A DNA stretch of 64,000 bases from Strongyloides papillosus (GCA_005656395.1 SRSI01000079.1:2232001-2296000), one strand, 5' to 3'. Numbered from the stretch's first letter, positions 35,748 through 49,393 are shown. The notes: generated by a model not told the origin, from the letters alone. Made by a program: numbers and translations.

Positions 35748-36174
35748 ATGGTATTAACTATATCGCAAACAACGTTTTTGATTATTTTGTTATTTATTAT
35801 CACAAATGCTAATCCGTGCTTTGTATGGGATCCTTTGAGTTGTCAATGGAAATTTGTCTGTTCACCTATTATTTCAACAACTACAACCAAAAGAATATTA
35901 AAAACAACGACAAGAGTACTAACAACAACTACAAAAAAATCTCAGAAAACAAGGACTACAACATCTGTAAAACCTTCTTCAACTATTGAGACAAGTAGTT
36001 TAAATTATACTTAAAAGTAATATTTAATTTTTTAAAAATCATTTTATAGCTACAAAAATTCCAATTAATATAACAGCTATATGTGAAACTGTAACTTCAG
36101 CGGTCACTACAGGAATGGTACCAATTTATAAATACTATGACTTTTGGTTGGATTATTGTTGTAAACAATGCTAG
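35748..36174 (+). CDS. Small secreted Thr-rich protein
   Basis: Exons 35748-35994 and 36050-36174 (55-bp intron, donor GTAG) encode 123 residues. The first 20 or so residues are a clear signal peptide (FLIILLFIITNANP). After a short Cys/Trp part (CFVWDPLSCQWKFVC) comes a Thr/Lys-rich linker with TTT runs, a probable O-glycosylated stalk. The second exon ends in a Cys-rich tail (YCCKQC). Total cysteines are even and could pair. No family recognised; a cuticle, mucin-like or excreted product is possible. The donor site is not the best consensus, so the junction is moderately sure. Without splicing the frame ends after SSLNYT. Confidence 0.65.
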
Positions 36175-37304
36175 ATATTCCTATCATTTATTTTCCTATA
36201 AACTAGTTTAGTTTTAATTCCTTTTATGCTAAAACATTACATTTTTATCTTAAATTATCTTTTTCATTATTTAAAAAATAATTAAATATGAGTGTTTGTT
36301 TTGAAATACTATAAAAAAGATATAAAAACTCATCAACAACAGTATTTTGATAGATATTTATAGATAAATCTTTCTTATTTATAAATCATTTAGAATAATG
36401 ACATTATTCCATTTAAAATAAATTTTAATTTTTTAATCATCGGTATTGTAATTGTAAAATTCTACAAAGAATTATTTTATCTAATACTGGGAGATTCAAA
36501 AAAACAATATTTTACTTGTAAACATATTTTTAGGAATCACATTTAAGTAGAAGATTTTTTAGAAACATTTGCAGAAAGTCTGATTGTTGTAGAACTTTTT
36601 TTCAAAGGAAATTTACAAACTTCTACTAACTTGTATACAGATAATTTTTCCAGTACCAACAGTAACCTAATAATTCATCTACAATTGAAACCAACAATTT
36701 TCGGAAATTATTATTTTCAATAATCTCACAAATTCAAAGAAACCGTATGGAGAAAAGTCTAATGATTGAAACATTTTTTTGTGACTAAATAAAATTTTAA
36801 GTAAGCTTATTTAAATCATTTTAATATATGAAATTAATAATTATTTTACTAAGTAAGCATTCATAAAGGATTAAATCCTTTAAAACAGCTCCTACTACAG
36901 TACATCTTCCGTCCAACTATAACTAATTATCAATTTATGTTTCTAAAAATAAGTATTGAAAAGAATAACAATTATAGAAAAACTATCATTTCTCAATTCA
37001 TTTTATTACATAAAATTATCTTTTTTACAAAAAAATACATCATTATCATAATTAATTCTATATTATTTGTAATTTTATCAAAACAAAAATAATTATCCTT
37101 TTCCGTTTTACTAATGGAAAAATATTTTTTTTATTTATAAGAAAAAAGCAAGACTCAGGTCTAGTTATTGAGTTAAACAAACATCTAAAAACACTTAAAA
37201 AACTTTATTTTTAAATAGATAAATGGATATTACGAAGAGTTATTAGTAAAAATAATTAGCATTAAAACTTTTAATTATGTCGTTAGAAAAGTATCAAACT
37301 TATA
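36175..37304. other. Intergenic, possible stray exon near 36535-36624
   Basis: Mostly A+T-rich. At 36535-36624, after an acceptor-like ATATTTTTAG, an open piece reads ...RNICRKSDCCRTFF and ends in TAA. A CC pair there recalls the end of the upstream secreted protein, so it might be an alternative last exon or a neighbour's remnant. Not firm enough to call. Confidence 0.3.
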
Positions 37305-38804
37305 TTAAATATCACTCAGGATAGTTTCAATTTTCTTCTTAGTGGCATCGTATGTTGTTTTGTACTGCTCTGGTAAAGCAAATTCAACGAAATCCCCATC
37401 ATCTCCATCTGGGACGAGTACATTCATCTCAGAGGATTTTGAATGAACAATCTCGGCATCCAGTGATTCTTTAGATAAATATACCTGACAACCATCTGTT
37501 TTTTGGATAGAAATTGTTGGTAATTTCCCCAAAGTTTGGACTTGAATAGATTGACTATTAATTATTTCAATTTGAGATAGTAAATTATCAAAAACTATTG
37601 ATGTCTTCTTACATGAATCCATCATTATAGAGTTGACTTTTCCCTTAATTTGGATTACACTTCCTTCGCATTTGAAAATATAAACAGTTTGTTTCATATC
37701 ACCAATGTTAACAACAACATTTTTATCATTTTTATAATATTCAACACACCAATTTTTACCTTGCTCCAATTCAAGGCGTGGAGGTTTGACAACCTCAACT
37801 TTTGGTGAACTTGATGATGCACTTGATTTTTCTTTATTACCGCCACTAACAATAGATGTAGCGCGAAGACTAGGATTCTTATGTGTTTGCATATCAGCTG
37901 TGACTTTCTTCAATCCAGAAGTTATACCTTCACCTTTATTGATTTCAGCAAATAATGCTTCCCTTCCGTCAGTAGGTTGGACCTTTTTAACATCATCAAA
38001 TAAATCTTTTGGTGGCGGTGGTGGAGGTGGTGGTGGACCTCCAGCTTTTGAAGAAGAAGACGATGGTGACGACATACTACCATTTGGAGAATTACCGGGA
38101 GCAGAATTCCAGACGAGTCCTGTTGTATGATTTTGTCTGACGTACTTATGAAGAGAGTCAAGAACACTAACCCATTGATTAGCCCAATCAAGATGAATCT
38201 TGTCGCCATCTTTATGATCTTTTCTAACTCTATTGATATAGAACATAGAAGCTTCCTGCATATCTTTAATAAACGGAGCTGGTGTTGGTTTAACAGCTAA
38301 CCACCCAGTTGATTGTATTCCTTCAGCAACCGCAGATAGATGATTAAAAAAGTTTGATCTCCTGTTACTATCCTTAAATTCAACTACCTCAGCCATCAAT
38401 GTACTTAAAGGAACAAGCTTTGAACCAAGTTCACTATCAGGCACTTGTGGTTGTGAAGCAGCCAACCATATGAAATTTTTTTGACTTTCAAATATATTTT
38501 TAACTTTTTCACCCTAAAATTGATTGAAAAAAATATTATGATGAAGATAAAAACTTACAGCAACAGTCAGATCTCCACCTATCTTATTTGAAATGCTAAC
38601 AAATTCATTAACGGCACCTAGAACATCATCCTCAAATTGTTTAACCACGTTTGGTGGAGCTTTACACTCTCCAGAAGGTTTGTTTCCACAACCACCACTT
38701 GATGGTTTTGGTGGAAGAGAAGGTTTCTGCATAGCCAATGTTTCAACTTTAACTATAGCAGTCTCCAATCTCTTAACTAAACTTTCTAAATCTGGGGTAC
38801 TCAT
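37305..38804 (-). CDS. Cyclase-associated protein (CAP/Srv2), actin-turnover factor
   Basis: Exons 38804-38559 and 38513-37305 (45-bp intron, phase 0) encode 484 residues, the usual CAP length. Order of parts: N-terminal oligomerisation helix (LESLVKRLETAIVKVE, about 5-20); helical folded domain (about 60-215, GWLAVKPTPAPFIKDM and DWANQW); nine-proline run (about 242-250) followed by KDLFDD; WH2-like segment with LKKVTADMQTHKNPSLR; and C-terminal beta-helix CARP domain (about 330-484, VVNIGDMKQTVYIF, INSQSIQVQ, PEQYKT). CAP works with cofilin to take apart actin filaments and reload G-actin with ATP, in the cytoplasm. C. elegans has two (cas-1, cas-2); which one this matches cannot be told. 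A TTTTTCAG acceptor lies 4 bp before the ATG, consistent with trans-splicing. Confidence 0.95.
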
Positions 38805-41800
38805 AATTCTGAAAAAAAAAATATATTATTATATGTCATTGATATAACATCAAATGTTTATCACAAAATAAAAATCAAATGATTCAAAGAAATAATAATA
38901 AATAAAATGAAGGGGAGGGTAAAATTAATCATTGAGGAATGTTGGTGATCTAAGGTACGATACTCCATTTATGCTTGTTTGTTTACTCAATTTCATAACA
39001 AAATTCAAAAATTTAATTTTAAAATATTAGAAATACCAAATTTCTATGAATAATTGATAGTGTCATCTTAATTTTTTGAGACAAAACGGTAAACTTTGAC
39101 AGCGTTCTCACATTTTCCCGTACAACATAAAATGATTATATGATGAATTATTAAGATCAATTTTAATGTTCACACTAAAATTATTTTAAGTCTAATATTT
39201 TTGAAATCGATTTTATTTTCTGATGACAATTTTACTACTCCTTAAATCTATATTGAAATTTATTGAATAATTTCATCATTTTTCAATTAGGGGATATATT
39301 ATTTTGAAACCACTGTGTAACAAACAACTACAAGATCAAAGTATTTTATTAGTTAAGTAATCACCAATATCACTACATTCTTTAATCCCCTTTCTCATAG
39401 AAGAAATATTTACCAATTGATTTCTTTCTCACTTATAACAAAAAGCCTACGCAGTATTGTTGTTCCTTACACATCTAAATTTTAAAACATCTGTTAAACT
39501 TTCCAAAGGGTCTATATTTTTAGAATAATTAGAAATAAACCATTCCGTTCAAAAATTTTATGTTATTTTCATTTTTGAAAATAAAAATATAATGACATTT
39601 GAAGTTTGTCTTTATAAATTGTACTTTGATGATAAAAAAAAATAGGAAAAAATAAAATTATAACGATTTTTTCCAATTTATATAGACCACTGATATTCAT
39701 TCACCTTACTAAATATTTTATATTTATTTACCTCTCATTAACAAAGGTAATAACATAAAGGATAAAATTTTGAAAATATCAAATATCTTGTAATGATATA
39801 TCTTTTAAAATTAATAATAAAAACAATTAACAACTTATGTATTCCACCTAATATTGAGTCAATAAAAATAATTCAATCGTCAAAAAGTAATAAAATAAAA
39901 AAACACTCCTAAAAACTGATTCGGCATACTATAATAATTGATTTAATTGTTAAAAAACTAGTTTCAAGCAATTAAAAAACAATTTATGGTAACTATTAAA
40001 ATAAATAAATATAAATTATAGTTCTAGTTGGGTATTTTTAAGTAGTCTAATAAACTTAATACTATAAAATCAAACAATGAGGCATCTTTTCTCGTTAGGA
40101 AAATGCTAGACGCCAAGCTTAATCATTGGTATATAGTTACTTACTTATTAAACTATAAACTATCTTTTATCAGTACTTTATATCTATACTCAATATTTTT
40201 GTATTAAAAAATGGTAATACCCTTTTAAATTGGTTTTTTTTAATTGATTTTTCCAATTGAAAGTAATATATTTCAATACAAATAGCATGATTTTTTTTAG
40301 TTCTCTAACTAATTAGTATTAATTTATTAATTATCATATTATTAAAACTTTATTAATACATATATTTTCTCTATATCAAAGAAATCGTAAACAAATATTT
40401 TGTTTACAAATTTAAATGTATCATTGTGGTTTTAGTTATAAAAAATAATTTAACTTGTAATATAAAATATTTTTCAATCTCTACAAATTCATAAATTATT
40501 CCTTTTAATAACAAAAAAATCCATTAATATTTTGACGGTATTTTTTACACATACATTGAATATTATTTAAACTATTAAAATATAAAAATTTTGACATTTT
40601 TCTACATCGTCAGTTATCTATCACTATTCATATTTCTTCACATATTATACTCATTACAAACTGTCATTTAAAGTTTTTATTTATTCATATCATTATATAA
40701 TTTTATTAATATACAATTATTATCTACTAATACCTGTCAAGATAAAAAATTTTTTATCAATTGATTACTAATACTTTTTTTTAATTTTGAAATAGTTTTG
40801 ATAAAAGAAAAACTTATTTATAGATTAACATTAAATTTGAGAATGTTTCTGAAAAGTTTATTTTAGTTATAAGACATATATATACATTATTATAAACATC
40901 TCAACGATCATCTATTTATACCCCCACTATCTTTATTCTTTTTCCAATATCTATATATAAAATATTTATTATTTAAAGTTTAATTTTTGCTTTTATAATA
41001 AATTTTCAATTATATTTTGAATACCATGATATATATCAATATATTTATTTCCTATCATTTATCAATGAAAATTTATCCATCTTTCTTCTTCTATACCTTT
41101 CTATTCACAATGTTATTTTTTTAAAAAAATAAATGTTTTTAAGTTTATATTTATTTAAAATTTAACCAAATATAAAGTGAAACATGTAGAGATATGTACA
41201 AATATCCTATTAAGGATATGCCTATTTGTAGAAAACACATACATTTTTATCTTTTTTTGGGAAAAAGTAAAAAAAAAACCGTACAAAAAAGTATCGTAAA
41301 ATATTATTATAATTGATAAAAATACCTTCATTTTTAATGATATTAAATGTACTTTCATTTTTAAAAATTACCGTGTTATTATAATTTTTGTTGTTAAAAT
41401 ATAACACATATCAACTACGGATTTTTTTTATTTATTTTTACTTTCTTTTGCCCAGCTTTAAACTCTCCTTCAAAAGACATACTATTTTTTTCTATTATTC
41501 TTTTAGCATTCTTAAAACATTCAATTTTCTCTAGCTTTTTATATTATAACCTAAAAATAAGGAAAAGTAAGATTGCTTAACTATATTATACATATTTCTC
41601 AATTTTGGAAGTAGTAGTACAACTTTCTCTTATCAAATATATGTACACATACTTATATATATGTAGATTATATAGAGAAAATGATTAAATAGACTTTAGT
41701 TAATATATTTACATGTATATTTAAGTATTAAAAATTTTTGTCCTTATATTTTTATTATATCTACACATTTATGAGTAATAAAATATAAAAACTTATATAC

Positions 41801-41923
41801 TTTTAAGACAATCTTTTTATTAGTATTTAAAAATTATTATTGTTTTATGATTTTTTTATTATCGTTAATTTTTAGTTTGTTCTCTTGCTCTCAAGCCAGA
41901 AACATAAGAATAATTTTTGGGGA
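38805..41923. other. 3.1-kb intergenic region between divergent genes
   Basis: Gene-free by all frames; short frames near 41.2 kb are low-complexity. It must contain the promoters of the CAP and CNNM genes. A splice acceptor (GTTAATTTTTAG, ending about 41874) lies before the CNNM start, so a 5' untranslated exon or spliced leader is likely. Confidence 0.5.
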
Positions 41924-44543
41924 ATGAAAGTTATCCCATGGCTTCTAAACATTATAACCGTTTTCTACTACGCCAATTATGTTAAATCTCAAGATTCAGA
42001 GGTAAAATCATTCTTATTATTATCATTTAAATTTGTTTTTATATTTAAGACTGTAGCACAACAAAGGCAATTAACACCATCATTATTTGCTAAACCAATG
42101 ACTTCAGATGGAATGGTTAATCAACCAATCAGAGCTTTTGTCTCTGGATTACGTGTCGAACCACATGATATAGCTAGTGGTGATGGTGGTCATAAGCCAA
42201 ATAATGGTTATGCAGGTTCAGGAATTTCATTGGTAGAAGCAGATGAAGCTGTACGTGTTGTACTATTTGGTTGGTGGCTTGATGAGTTAGCAGAGGTTGT
42301 TTTTACAGATAACAATAATTGTTCATCAAGTAATATTAGAGTGCCTTATGGAAGATTTGATTCTGTTACTAATAAACGTCTTGTAGTTGAAGTAACATTT
42401 CCAGAAAGTCGAGAATATTATAAATTATGTATAAAACAAAAAGATAGCCCAGAATTGTTAAATGGACTTAAACCATTTCCATATTTTATTGTTGATGATG
42501 TTCATGCATACATCTCAACAAATATTCCTGATCGCCAATATATACTGCCTTTCTGGATTGAAGTTTCAGTTATATCTGTTTTTCTAGTACTTTCGGGTTT
42601 ATTCTCAGGTTTAAATCTTGGTCTTATGGCATTAACACCTCAAGAGTTGATGTTAATACAAAAATCAGGTTCAAAAACAGAAAAAAAGTATGCTGAAGCC
42701 ATTATACCAATTAGAAAAAGTGGAAATCTTCTTTTATGTTCACTTCTTATAGGAAATGTATGTGTAAACTCAGCAATTTCTATATTAATGGATGACTTAA
42801 CATCAGGAATAGTTGCTTTAATAGCATCATCCGCTGGTATTGTGGTATTTGGTGAAATATTTCCACAATCACTTTGTGTTAAGAAAGGTCTTGCTGTTGG
42901 AGCAAGGACGATATGGATAACAAGATTTTTTATGATGTTAACATTTCCGTTAGCATATCCAATTTCAAAGGTACTTGATTTTATATTAGGAGATGAAGTA
43001 GTATCATATGATAGAAAGAGACTTATGGAACTAATAAAACTAACAACTAGAAACGAAGCTGGTTTAGCTGAAGAATTAAAAATTGCAGTTGGTGCCATGG
43101 AAATATCAGATAAAACTGTTAAAGATGTTATGACAAATATTGACGATGTATTTATGCTACCTGATAGTACTATATTAAATGCTAAGAGTGTTACTGAGAT
43201 ACTTAATATGGGATACACTAGAATTCCTATATATGCTGGTGGTGATAAACATAATGTTGTAGCATTATTATTTGTCAAAGATCTTGCATTAATGGATCCA
43301 GATGATAATTTCACTGTTAAAACAGTTTGTGCATATAACGAACATGTTCTTAGATTTGTTATGGAAGATACACCATTACGTGTTATGTTGGAGGAATTTA
43401 AAAAAGGTGATTATCATTTAGCTATGGTTCAAAGGGTCGTCCAAAAAGGTAATGGAGACCCAACATATGAATTATCCGGTTTAGTTACACTCGAAGATAT
43501 TGTTGAAGAAATATTACAGGCAGAAATTGTTGATGAGACAGATGTTATAACTGACAATGTCCATAAGATACGTAGAAGACGAACAAAGGGAAAAGATTTG
43601 ACAAATTGTTTTCTTGATAACAATGAAGCACCAGAAATTATATCAATGCAACTACAGATGGTTGCTCTTCAATTTTTAACAACAAACCATCCTGCATTTT
43701 CATCTAATAGAATAAGTCAACATATTTTATCAAAATTAATTAAGCAAAATGTTCACAAAGTTGACTTAACACAATTACAAGATATTGGTAATATCAAAAC
43801 AGCTTCAAGAAGGGCTAAACTGTACACTGCTCAAGAACAATCTGATCGTTTCATTTTGATACTTGAAGGAAGAGTGATGGTAACAATAGGTAAAGATTCA
43901 ATGACATTTGAAGCTGGTCCATGGCACTGTCTTGGTAGAGAAATTCTTGACAAACTCCTAGTCGCTTGTCCTCCAGCTTTCCCTGATGATAAGAAATGTA
44001 AAAGTCTTAGTAATGTAAGTAGTTCACCCAATCCAGGACAACGTGAAAGTATATCTGGTACTAGTGATAAAAATAGACTAATAACATTTACACCCGACTA
44101 TACAGCCGTTGTTAGAGATTCCTGTACATATTTAGATATAACAGCTTCAACTTATATCGTTGGATATAAGACAAGCCTGTTACAACGTGAAGGAGGTATT
44201 GTTAATCAACCAATTTCTCCATCATCTAATGGTGAAGTTAAAAGGAGTTCATTAAATGATTTACCATCAACGGCTAATGAAACATTATTTGAAAATGATG
44301 AAGTCGATAATAAAGAAAGTGAAAGTTTATTAAGTGAAGGACAAAATAATTTCGAAAATGAAGAAAAGGTAACATTCAAAAATTTTTTTAACTTACAATA
44401 ATATTAAATTTTTTTAGAAAGACAATGAAATACCATTAAAAGGAATGAAAATGAAATTATCCTCGTCTTCAACACCAAAGATTGACGGCAATTCAACAGA
44501 ATCAGCAGCATTAATTCAAAATGAGGAAGGATATGAAACTTGA
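41924..44543 (+). CDS. CNNM/cyclin-M family metal (Mg2+) transport protein
   Basis: Exons 41924-42001, 42050-44368 and 44418-44543 (introns 48 and 49 bp, phase 0) encode 840 residues. Parts in order: signal peptide (MKVIPWLLNIITVFYYANYVKS); extracellular domain about 60-200 with FVSGLRVEP; DUF21/CNNM membrane domain (VFLVLSGLFSGLNLGLMALT, then IRKSGNLLLCSLLIGNV and FGEIFPQSLCVKKGL); acidic linker; CBS pair (VKDVMTNIDDVFML, TRIPIY, LVTLEDIVEEIL); and C-terminal cyclic-nucleotide-binding-like domain (RFILILEGRVMVTIG). CNNM proteins control Mg2+ efflux and balance; several C. elegans paralogues act in gut. The first intron is a stop-free multiple of three, so an unspliced reading looks coding; splicing joins SQDSE to TVAQQ. 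I start at the ATG that opens the signal peptide, not at an upstream TTG. Confidence 0.94.
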
Positions 44544-45066
44544 ACTATAAAATGTAGTTTTATTAAAAAAAACGATCTCAATTATGAGTGTCTATTTCTT
44601 AGTTGAAAAGAAAGTTTTAACTTTTTGTATATAATTACTTAATTTAAACCAAAAAAAAATTACTAAACATTAACTTTATTTTTACATTTTAAAAAGAATA
44701 ATTTTTTATTTGTATATATACCATCAATTGTTTTACCAATAAAGGATAATTTTTTTTTGAATATTTATATTCATGGAAAATATTTATAATTGCAAATTTA
44801 TTTTAAACTTTCCATTTCATTTCAATAATAAAATTATTTGGGGAGTTTTTATCAAGAATAATTTAATTATTTTCATTTCTGCATTTAAATATTAATTTAA
44901 TTGGTAAAATAATTTTTTATCCATTTTTGCTGAAATTAATAATTGTATTATGGAAATTTTTATAAAATTCAATTATCATTTTGTTACAATTCAAATATAA
45001 TGTGGTTTATATAATGAAATAAATTATTTTTTTAATGACTTATGTTAATTAACATTCATTTATTAA
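44544..45066. other. Gap between the tandem CNNM genes
   Basis: A+T-rich, about 520 bp, long enough for a separate promoter. No element recognised. Confidence 0.45.
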
Positions 45067-46769
45067 ATGAAAAACATTTTGCGATTTTTGATTATCGTTA
45101 TTAGTATAAATATAAACATTGTTTATTTATATAAGGTGAGAATATTATTTTATTTACCAGTTGGTTATGTGAATTTTAGATAAATGAAACTTCAAAAAAT
45201 ATTGATTCAGGTTTATTCGAACATACTTCACTTGTTAATAACACAAAAGTATTTGACATACATTTAGAAGTTCTTATAGGTGGCCTTCGTTTAGAATCTC
45301 TAGATATTTATGAATATTCAATAAGAGGTATTCCAATCGTCAAAGCAAATAGTAAAGTAAAAATTGGTATTTTTGGTTATAATCTCCAAGAAATTGATAA
45401 TATTGGTTTTACAAAACACAATAATTGCCAGTACATCACACATAACATATCTAAACATCAATTTTTAAGTGTAACAAAGAAAAAAATAACATTAGAAACT
45501 GTCTTTCCTGATATAAAATCACTTTACATGTTATGTTACCATTTATCTAAAGAGTCAAGTGATAAAGCCTATACACATGTTGGTGGAATAGATTGTACAG
45601 TCTCAACAGATTACAGAGAAAAAAAACATTTTATGCCATTTTCAATTCAACTTACTATTATAGTTCTGCTCATCATGTTATCGGGATTATTTTCTGGTTT
45701 AAATTTAGGATTGATGACCTTAACACCACATGAGTTAGAATTAATTTATAAGTCAGGTTCAAAGACAGAAAAAAAATATGCTGAAGTGATTATACCTATT
45801 AGAAAAAGTGGAAATCTTCTTTTATGTTCACTTCTTATAGGGAATGTGATAGTAAATTCAGCAATTTCAATTTTAATTGATAATTTAACATCAGGAATAG
45901 TTGCTTTAATAGTAGCATCAGCTGGTATTGTAGTATTTGGTGAAATATTTCCACAGTCACTATGTGTTAAAAAGGGCCTTGCTGTTGGAGCAAAAACAAT
46001 ATGGATAACAAAATTTATTATAATTATTACATTTCCAGTAGCTTATCCAATCTCTAAAATTCTTGATTTATTTATTGATGTTGAAGTGATATCATATGAT
46101 AGAAAAAAAATAATGGAGTTAATAAAAATGACGACAAAATATGAATCAAATTTAGGAGAAGAATTAAAGATCGCCGTCGGTGCAATGGAAATAGCTGATA
46201 AAATTGTTAAAGATGTTATGACGAAAATTGAGGATGTTTTAATGTTACCAGAAACAATGGTACTTAATCCAAATACGGTTACTAAAATTGTCAATACAGG
46301 ATATACGAGGATACCAGTATATAGAGATAATGATAAAAATAATGTTGTTTCATTATTGTTTATCAAAGATCTTGCTTTAGTGGATCCTGATGAAAATTTC
46401 ACTGTTAAAACAGTTTGTACACACCATCACCATGTTCTTCGATTTATCTATGAAGATACACCATTGAAAACAATGTTAGAGGAATTTAAAAAGGGTGATT
46501 ATCATTTGGCTATGGTAAAAAAAAGGAATAGCGATAAAGGAATTGGGGAACTTTGTGGTTTGGTAACTCTTGAAGATATTCTCGAAGAAATATTAAAAGC
46601 AGAAATCATTGATGAAACAGATGTGGTCATTGATAATGTTCATAAAATAAGAAGAAAAACAAGGAATAAAAATTATTTATCAAATTGTTATCGAAAAAAT
46701 GTCAATAAGGAAGCAAAAACTTCGAAAAGTAATACTTCTCTTCCTGCAAAAACAACTAAAAAAAGTTGA
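45067..46769 (+). CDS. CNNM-family paralogue lacking the C-terminal domain
   Basis: Exons 45067-45135 and 45180-46769 (44-bp intron, phase 0) encode 552 residues. Exon 1 is a signal peptide of 23 residues. Exon 2 starts with an extracellular part (LIGGLRLESLDI), then the membrane domain (SGLFSGLNLGLMTLTPHELE, RKSGNLLLCSLLIGNV, FGEIFPQSLCVKKGLAVGAK) and the CBS pair (VKDVMTKIEDVLML, GLVTLEDILEEIL). It matches the upstream CNNM gene closely from the membrane domain to the linker after CBS (DNVHKIRR). It then ends in a short Lys/Asn/Ser-rich tail: the cyclic-nucleotide-binding-like domain and long C-terminus are absent. This is a tandem duplicate with 3' loss. The extracellular part is much more diverged than the membrane part. 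Confidence 0.92.
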
Positions 46770-47628
46770 TTTTATAATAATTTAATTTTTTAACTTATTT
46801 AATATGTTATTTTTAATAGACTTATGATACAATAAATTAACGTTTAATAAATTTTTAGAAGATTAAAAATCTTATTTTTAGGGGAAAAATCTAATTATTA
46901 ATTTTAATGTCTTTTATTTTAATTAGTGATCAGTAGTTTGTATTCTTCAAATTTAATGACTATTTTTATCCTAAAGTATATTTTGCATTGTTTATTAAAA
47001 TTTTGTCTACTATAATTACTTCCTAATAGACATTTTTATTACTTCTTACTAATATATGAACTTTTCTTTAAACAATTTAATGAAACTTTATAATATATAT
47101 TTCACTTTTCCCACGTATTATAAAGGTATTGACATATAGACAAATTTTTTATCATTAGTTAATTGAATACCATAAAAATGAGAAATATTTGATAGTAAAA
47201 TATATAAATATTTATTTTTAATGTTGTACTTTTAATAACATATTAAAAAGAAGTAAAAAACATTTTTTAAATACTATGATTTATGAAGGTGAACTTTTTA
47301 AAGTCAAATTAACAACGCATCATACATTATTCATACTACTTATATATTTTATTACCAAAATTATTAAAAAAAGGTAAATCAAGGATACATTTTGTATTAA
47401 AAATGTTTCTTTTTACTTAAATCTAATTTTGTAGTTTAATATACTTGATTTTATTTTTATTTCACTATACAAAATTTAATCAAAAATCCACGTAGATATA
47501 ATAAATAATGTGTAAATAATAGTAAGAAAATTTCCTTTATTTCTACACACCCACAAAATAGTGGTAGAAAAAGATAATAACTTTTACTTATTTTACTATA
47601 TTTTTAGACATATCTTATTAAAACTAAA
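46770..47628. other. Intergenic, no gene recognised
   Basis: A+T-rich. A TTTTTAG acceptor lies about 20 bp before the next ATG, suggesting trans-splicing. Nothing else seen. Confidence 0.45.
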
Positions 47629-49258
47629 ATGGTTAAGGTATGTGTTATTGGAGCTGGAGCTAGTGGTTTACCAGCTATTAAGTGTGCATTAGAAAGTAAT
47701 TTTAATGTTACATGTTATGAGAAATCTAATGATATTGGTGGATTATGGAGATTTAAACCATATCCATGTCCAGGTAATATCTAATTTAATTAAATTTAAT
47801 TATTAAAACTTTTTAGATGAAGGCACAGTTATGAGAAGTACTATAATAAATACATCCAAAGAAATGACTGCTTACTCTGATTTTCCTCCACCAGAAGGTG
47901 CAGCAAACTTTATGCATAATTGTGAGTTATTAAAATATTTTCGTTCATATGCTCAACATTTTGACTTAATTAAACATATTAAATTTTCAACAATTGTTGT
48001 AAATATTGAAAGGCATGAAAAATTTGATCATAATGGTAAATGGAAGGTAACTGCAAAGGACATTGAAACAGAAGAAGTAACAGAAGAAGAGTATGATTCA
48101 GTAATGGTATGTACAGGACACCATACAACACCATATTGGCCTGAGAAATTTATGGGTCAAGATTATTTTCAAGGAAAAATAATGCATAGTCACGATTATA
48201 AAGATTTTCAAGAGTTTGTTGATAAAAGAATAGTTGTCATTGGTATAGGTAATTCTGGTGGTGACATAGCTGTTGAGTTAAGTAAATGCGCTAAAAATGT
48301 TTACCTTTCAACAAGGTCGGGATCATGGATTATTAATAGAGTTTTCGACAAAGGTGAACCATCTGATCAGGTATACTTGAATCGTTTTAATTATCACGTC
48401 AGAAAGTTAATACCATCATATGTTGAAAATGGTTTGTTAGAAAGAAAAGTAAATCAAAGATTTGATCATGGAAGATTTGGTTTAAAACCTAATCATAGAT
48501 TTTTGAGCGCTCATGTAACAGTTAACGATGAGTTACCAAATCGTATTATCTCTGGAACAGTTATAATAAAACCAAATATATCAAGTTTTGGTGAAAAAGA
48601 AGTCCATTTTGATGATGGAACATTCGTTGAAGATGTTGATGTTGTTATTTTTGCAACAGGTTTTTCTTTTACTTTTCCAACAATTGAGAATGGAACATTA
48701 ATAGATGTTAAAGATAATATTGTTGAATTATATAAATATATGTACTTACCTAGACTTTCACCACACAATACATTATGTATTATTGGTTTAATTCAGCCAA
48801 CTGGTAGTATAATGCCCATCAGTGAAATGCAATGTAGAGTTCATTGTTCAGTAATTAATGGAACTATAATATTACCATCACAAAGTGAAATGATTAAAGA
48901 TGCATATAAGTGTAATAAAAGGAATATGAAAATTTTTGTCAAATCTAGAAGACACACAATACAAGTACACTATGTTGAATATATGGAAGAACTTGGTAAA
49001 ATATTAAATGTGAGACCAAATTTACTGAAATATTTATTTTGTGATATTAAACTTTTTAAATGTCTTTTTTTCCATGGACTTTATCCTTATCAATATAGAT
49101 TAAATGGTGTTGGTGCTTGGTCTGGGGCACGAGATGCCATCATTGGAGCTGAAGAAAGAACATTCAACTGTACAAGGACACGTAAAACACCAGAAACTAT
49201 GAAATCAAAGCCTATTTGTAAAATACATTTATGTAGAATTGTCTGTTTCTGTGATTAA
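47629..49258 (+). CDS. Flavin-containing monooxygenase (FMO)
   Basis: Exons 47629-47773 and 47817-49258 (43-bp intron within PYPCPDEG) encode 528 residues. It uses FAD, NADPH and O2 to oxygenate soft nucleophiles (N or S), usually at the endoplasmic reticulum. Visible are the FAD-binding GAGASG (8-13) and the second helix motif YEKSNDIGGLW. The FMO region around EGTVMRSTIINTSKEM is followed by the NADPH-binding GIGNSGGDIAVELS and the FATGFSF motif. All cofactor motifs are intact. The C-terminus ends CRIVCFCD, Cys-rich and moderately hydrophobic, in the place where many FMOs have a membrane anchor. C. elegans has five (fmo-1 to fmo-5); the exact match is unknown. Converges with the chitin-binding gene, 135 bp away. 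Confidence 0.95.
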
Positions 49259-49393
49259 TTATTTTGATATGTAAACTAAACAACTTTCTTTAACCTAATT
49301 TTATATATTACTTTTAAAAACTGGAATAATTTTTTTTATCTTATTAAACTTTAATATTATATAAAATAAAAAAATTTATAACATCAAATAAAT

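Noticed and set aside
42640..43314. 224-codon minus-strand frame within CNNM
   Set aside because: Antisense shadow of the conserved membrane and CBS region; the paralogue at 46.0-46.4 kb shows a similar shadow.
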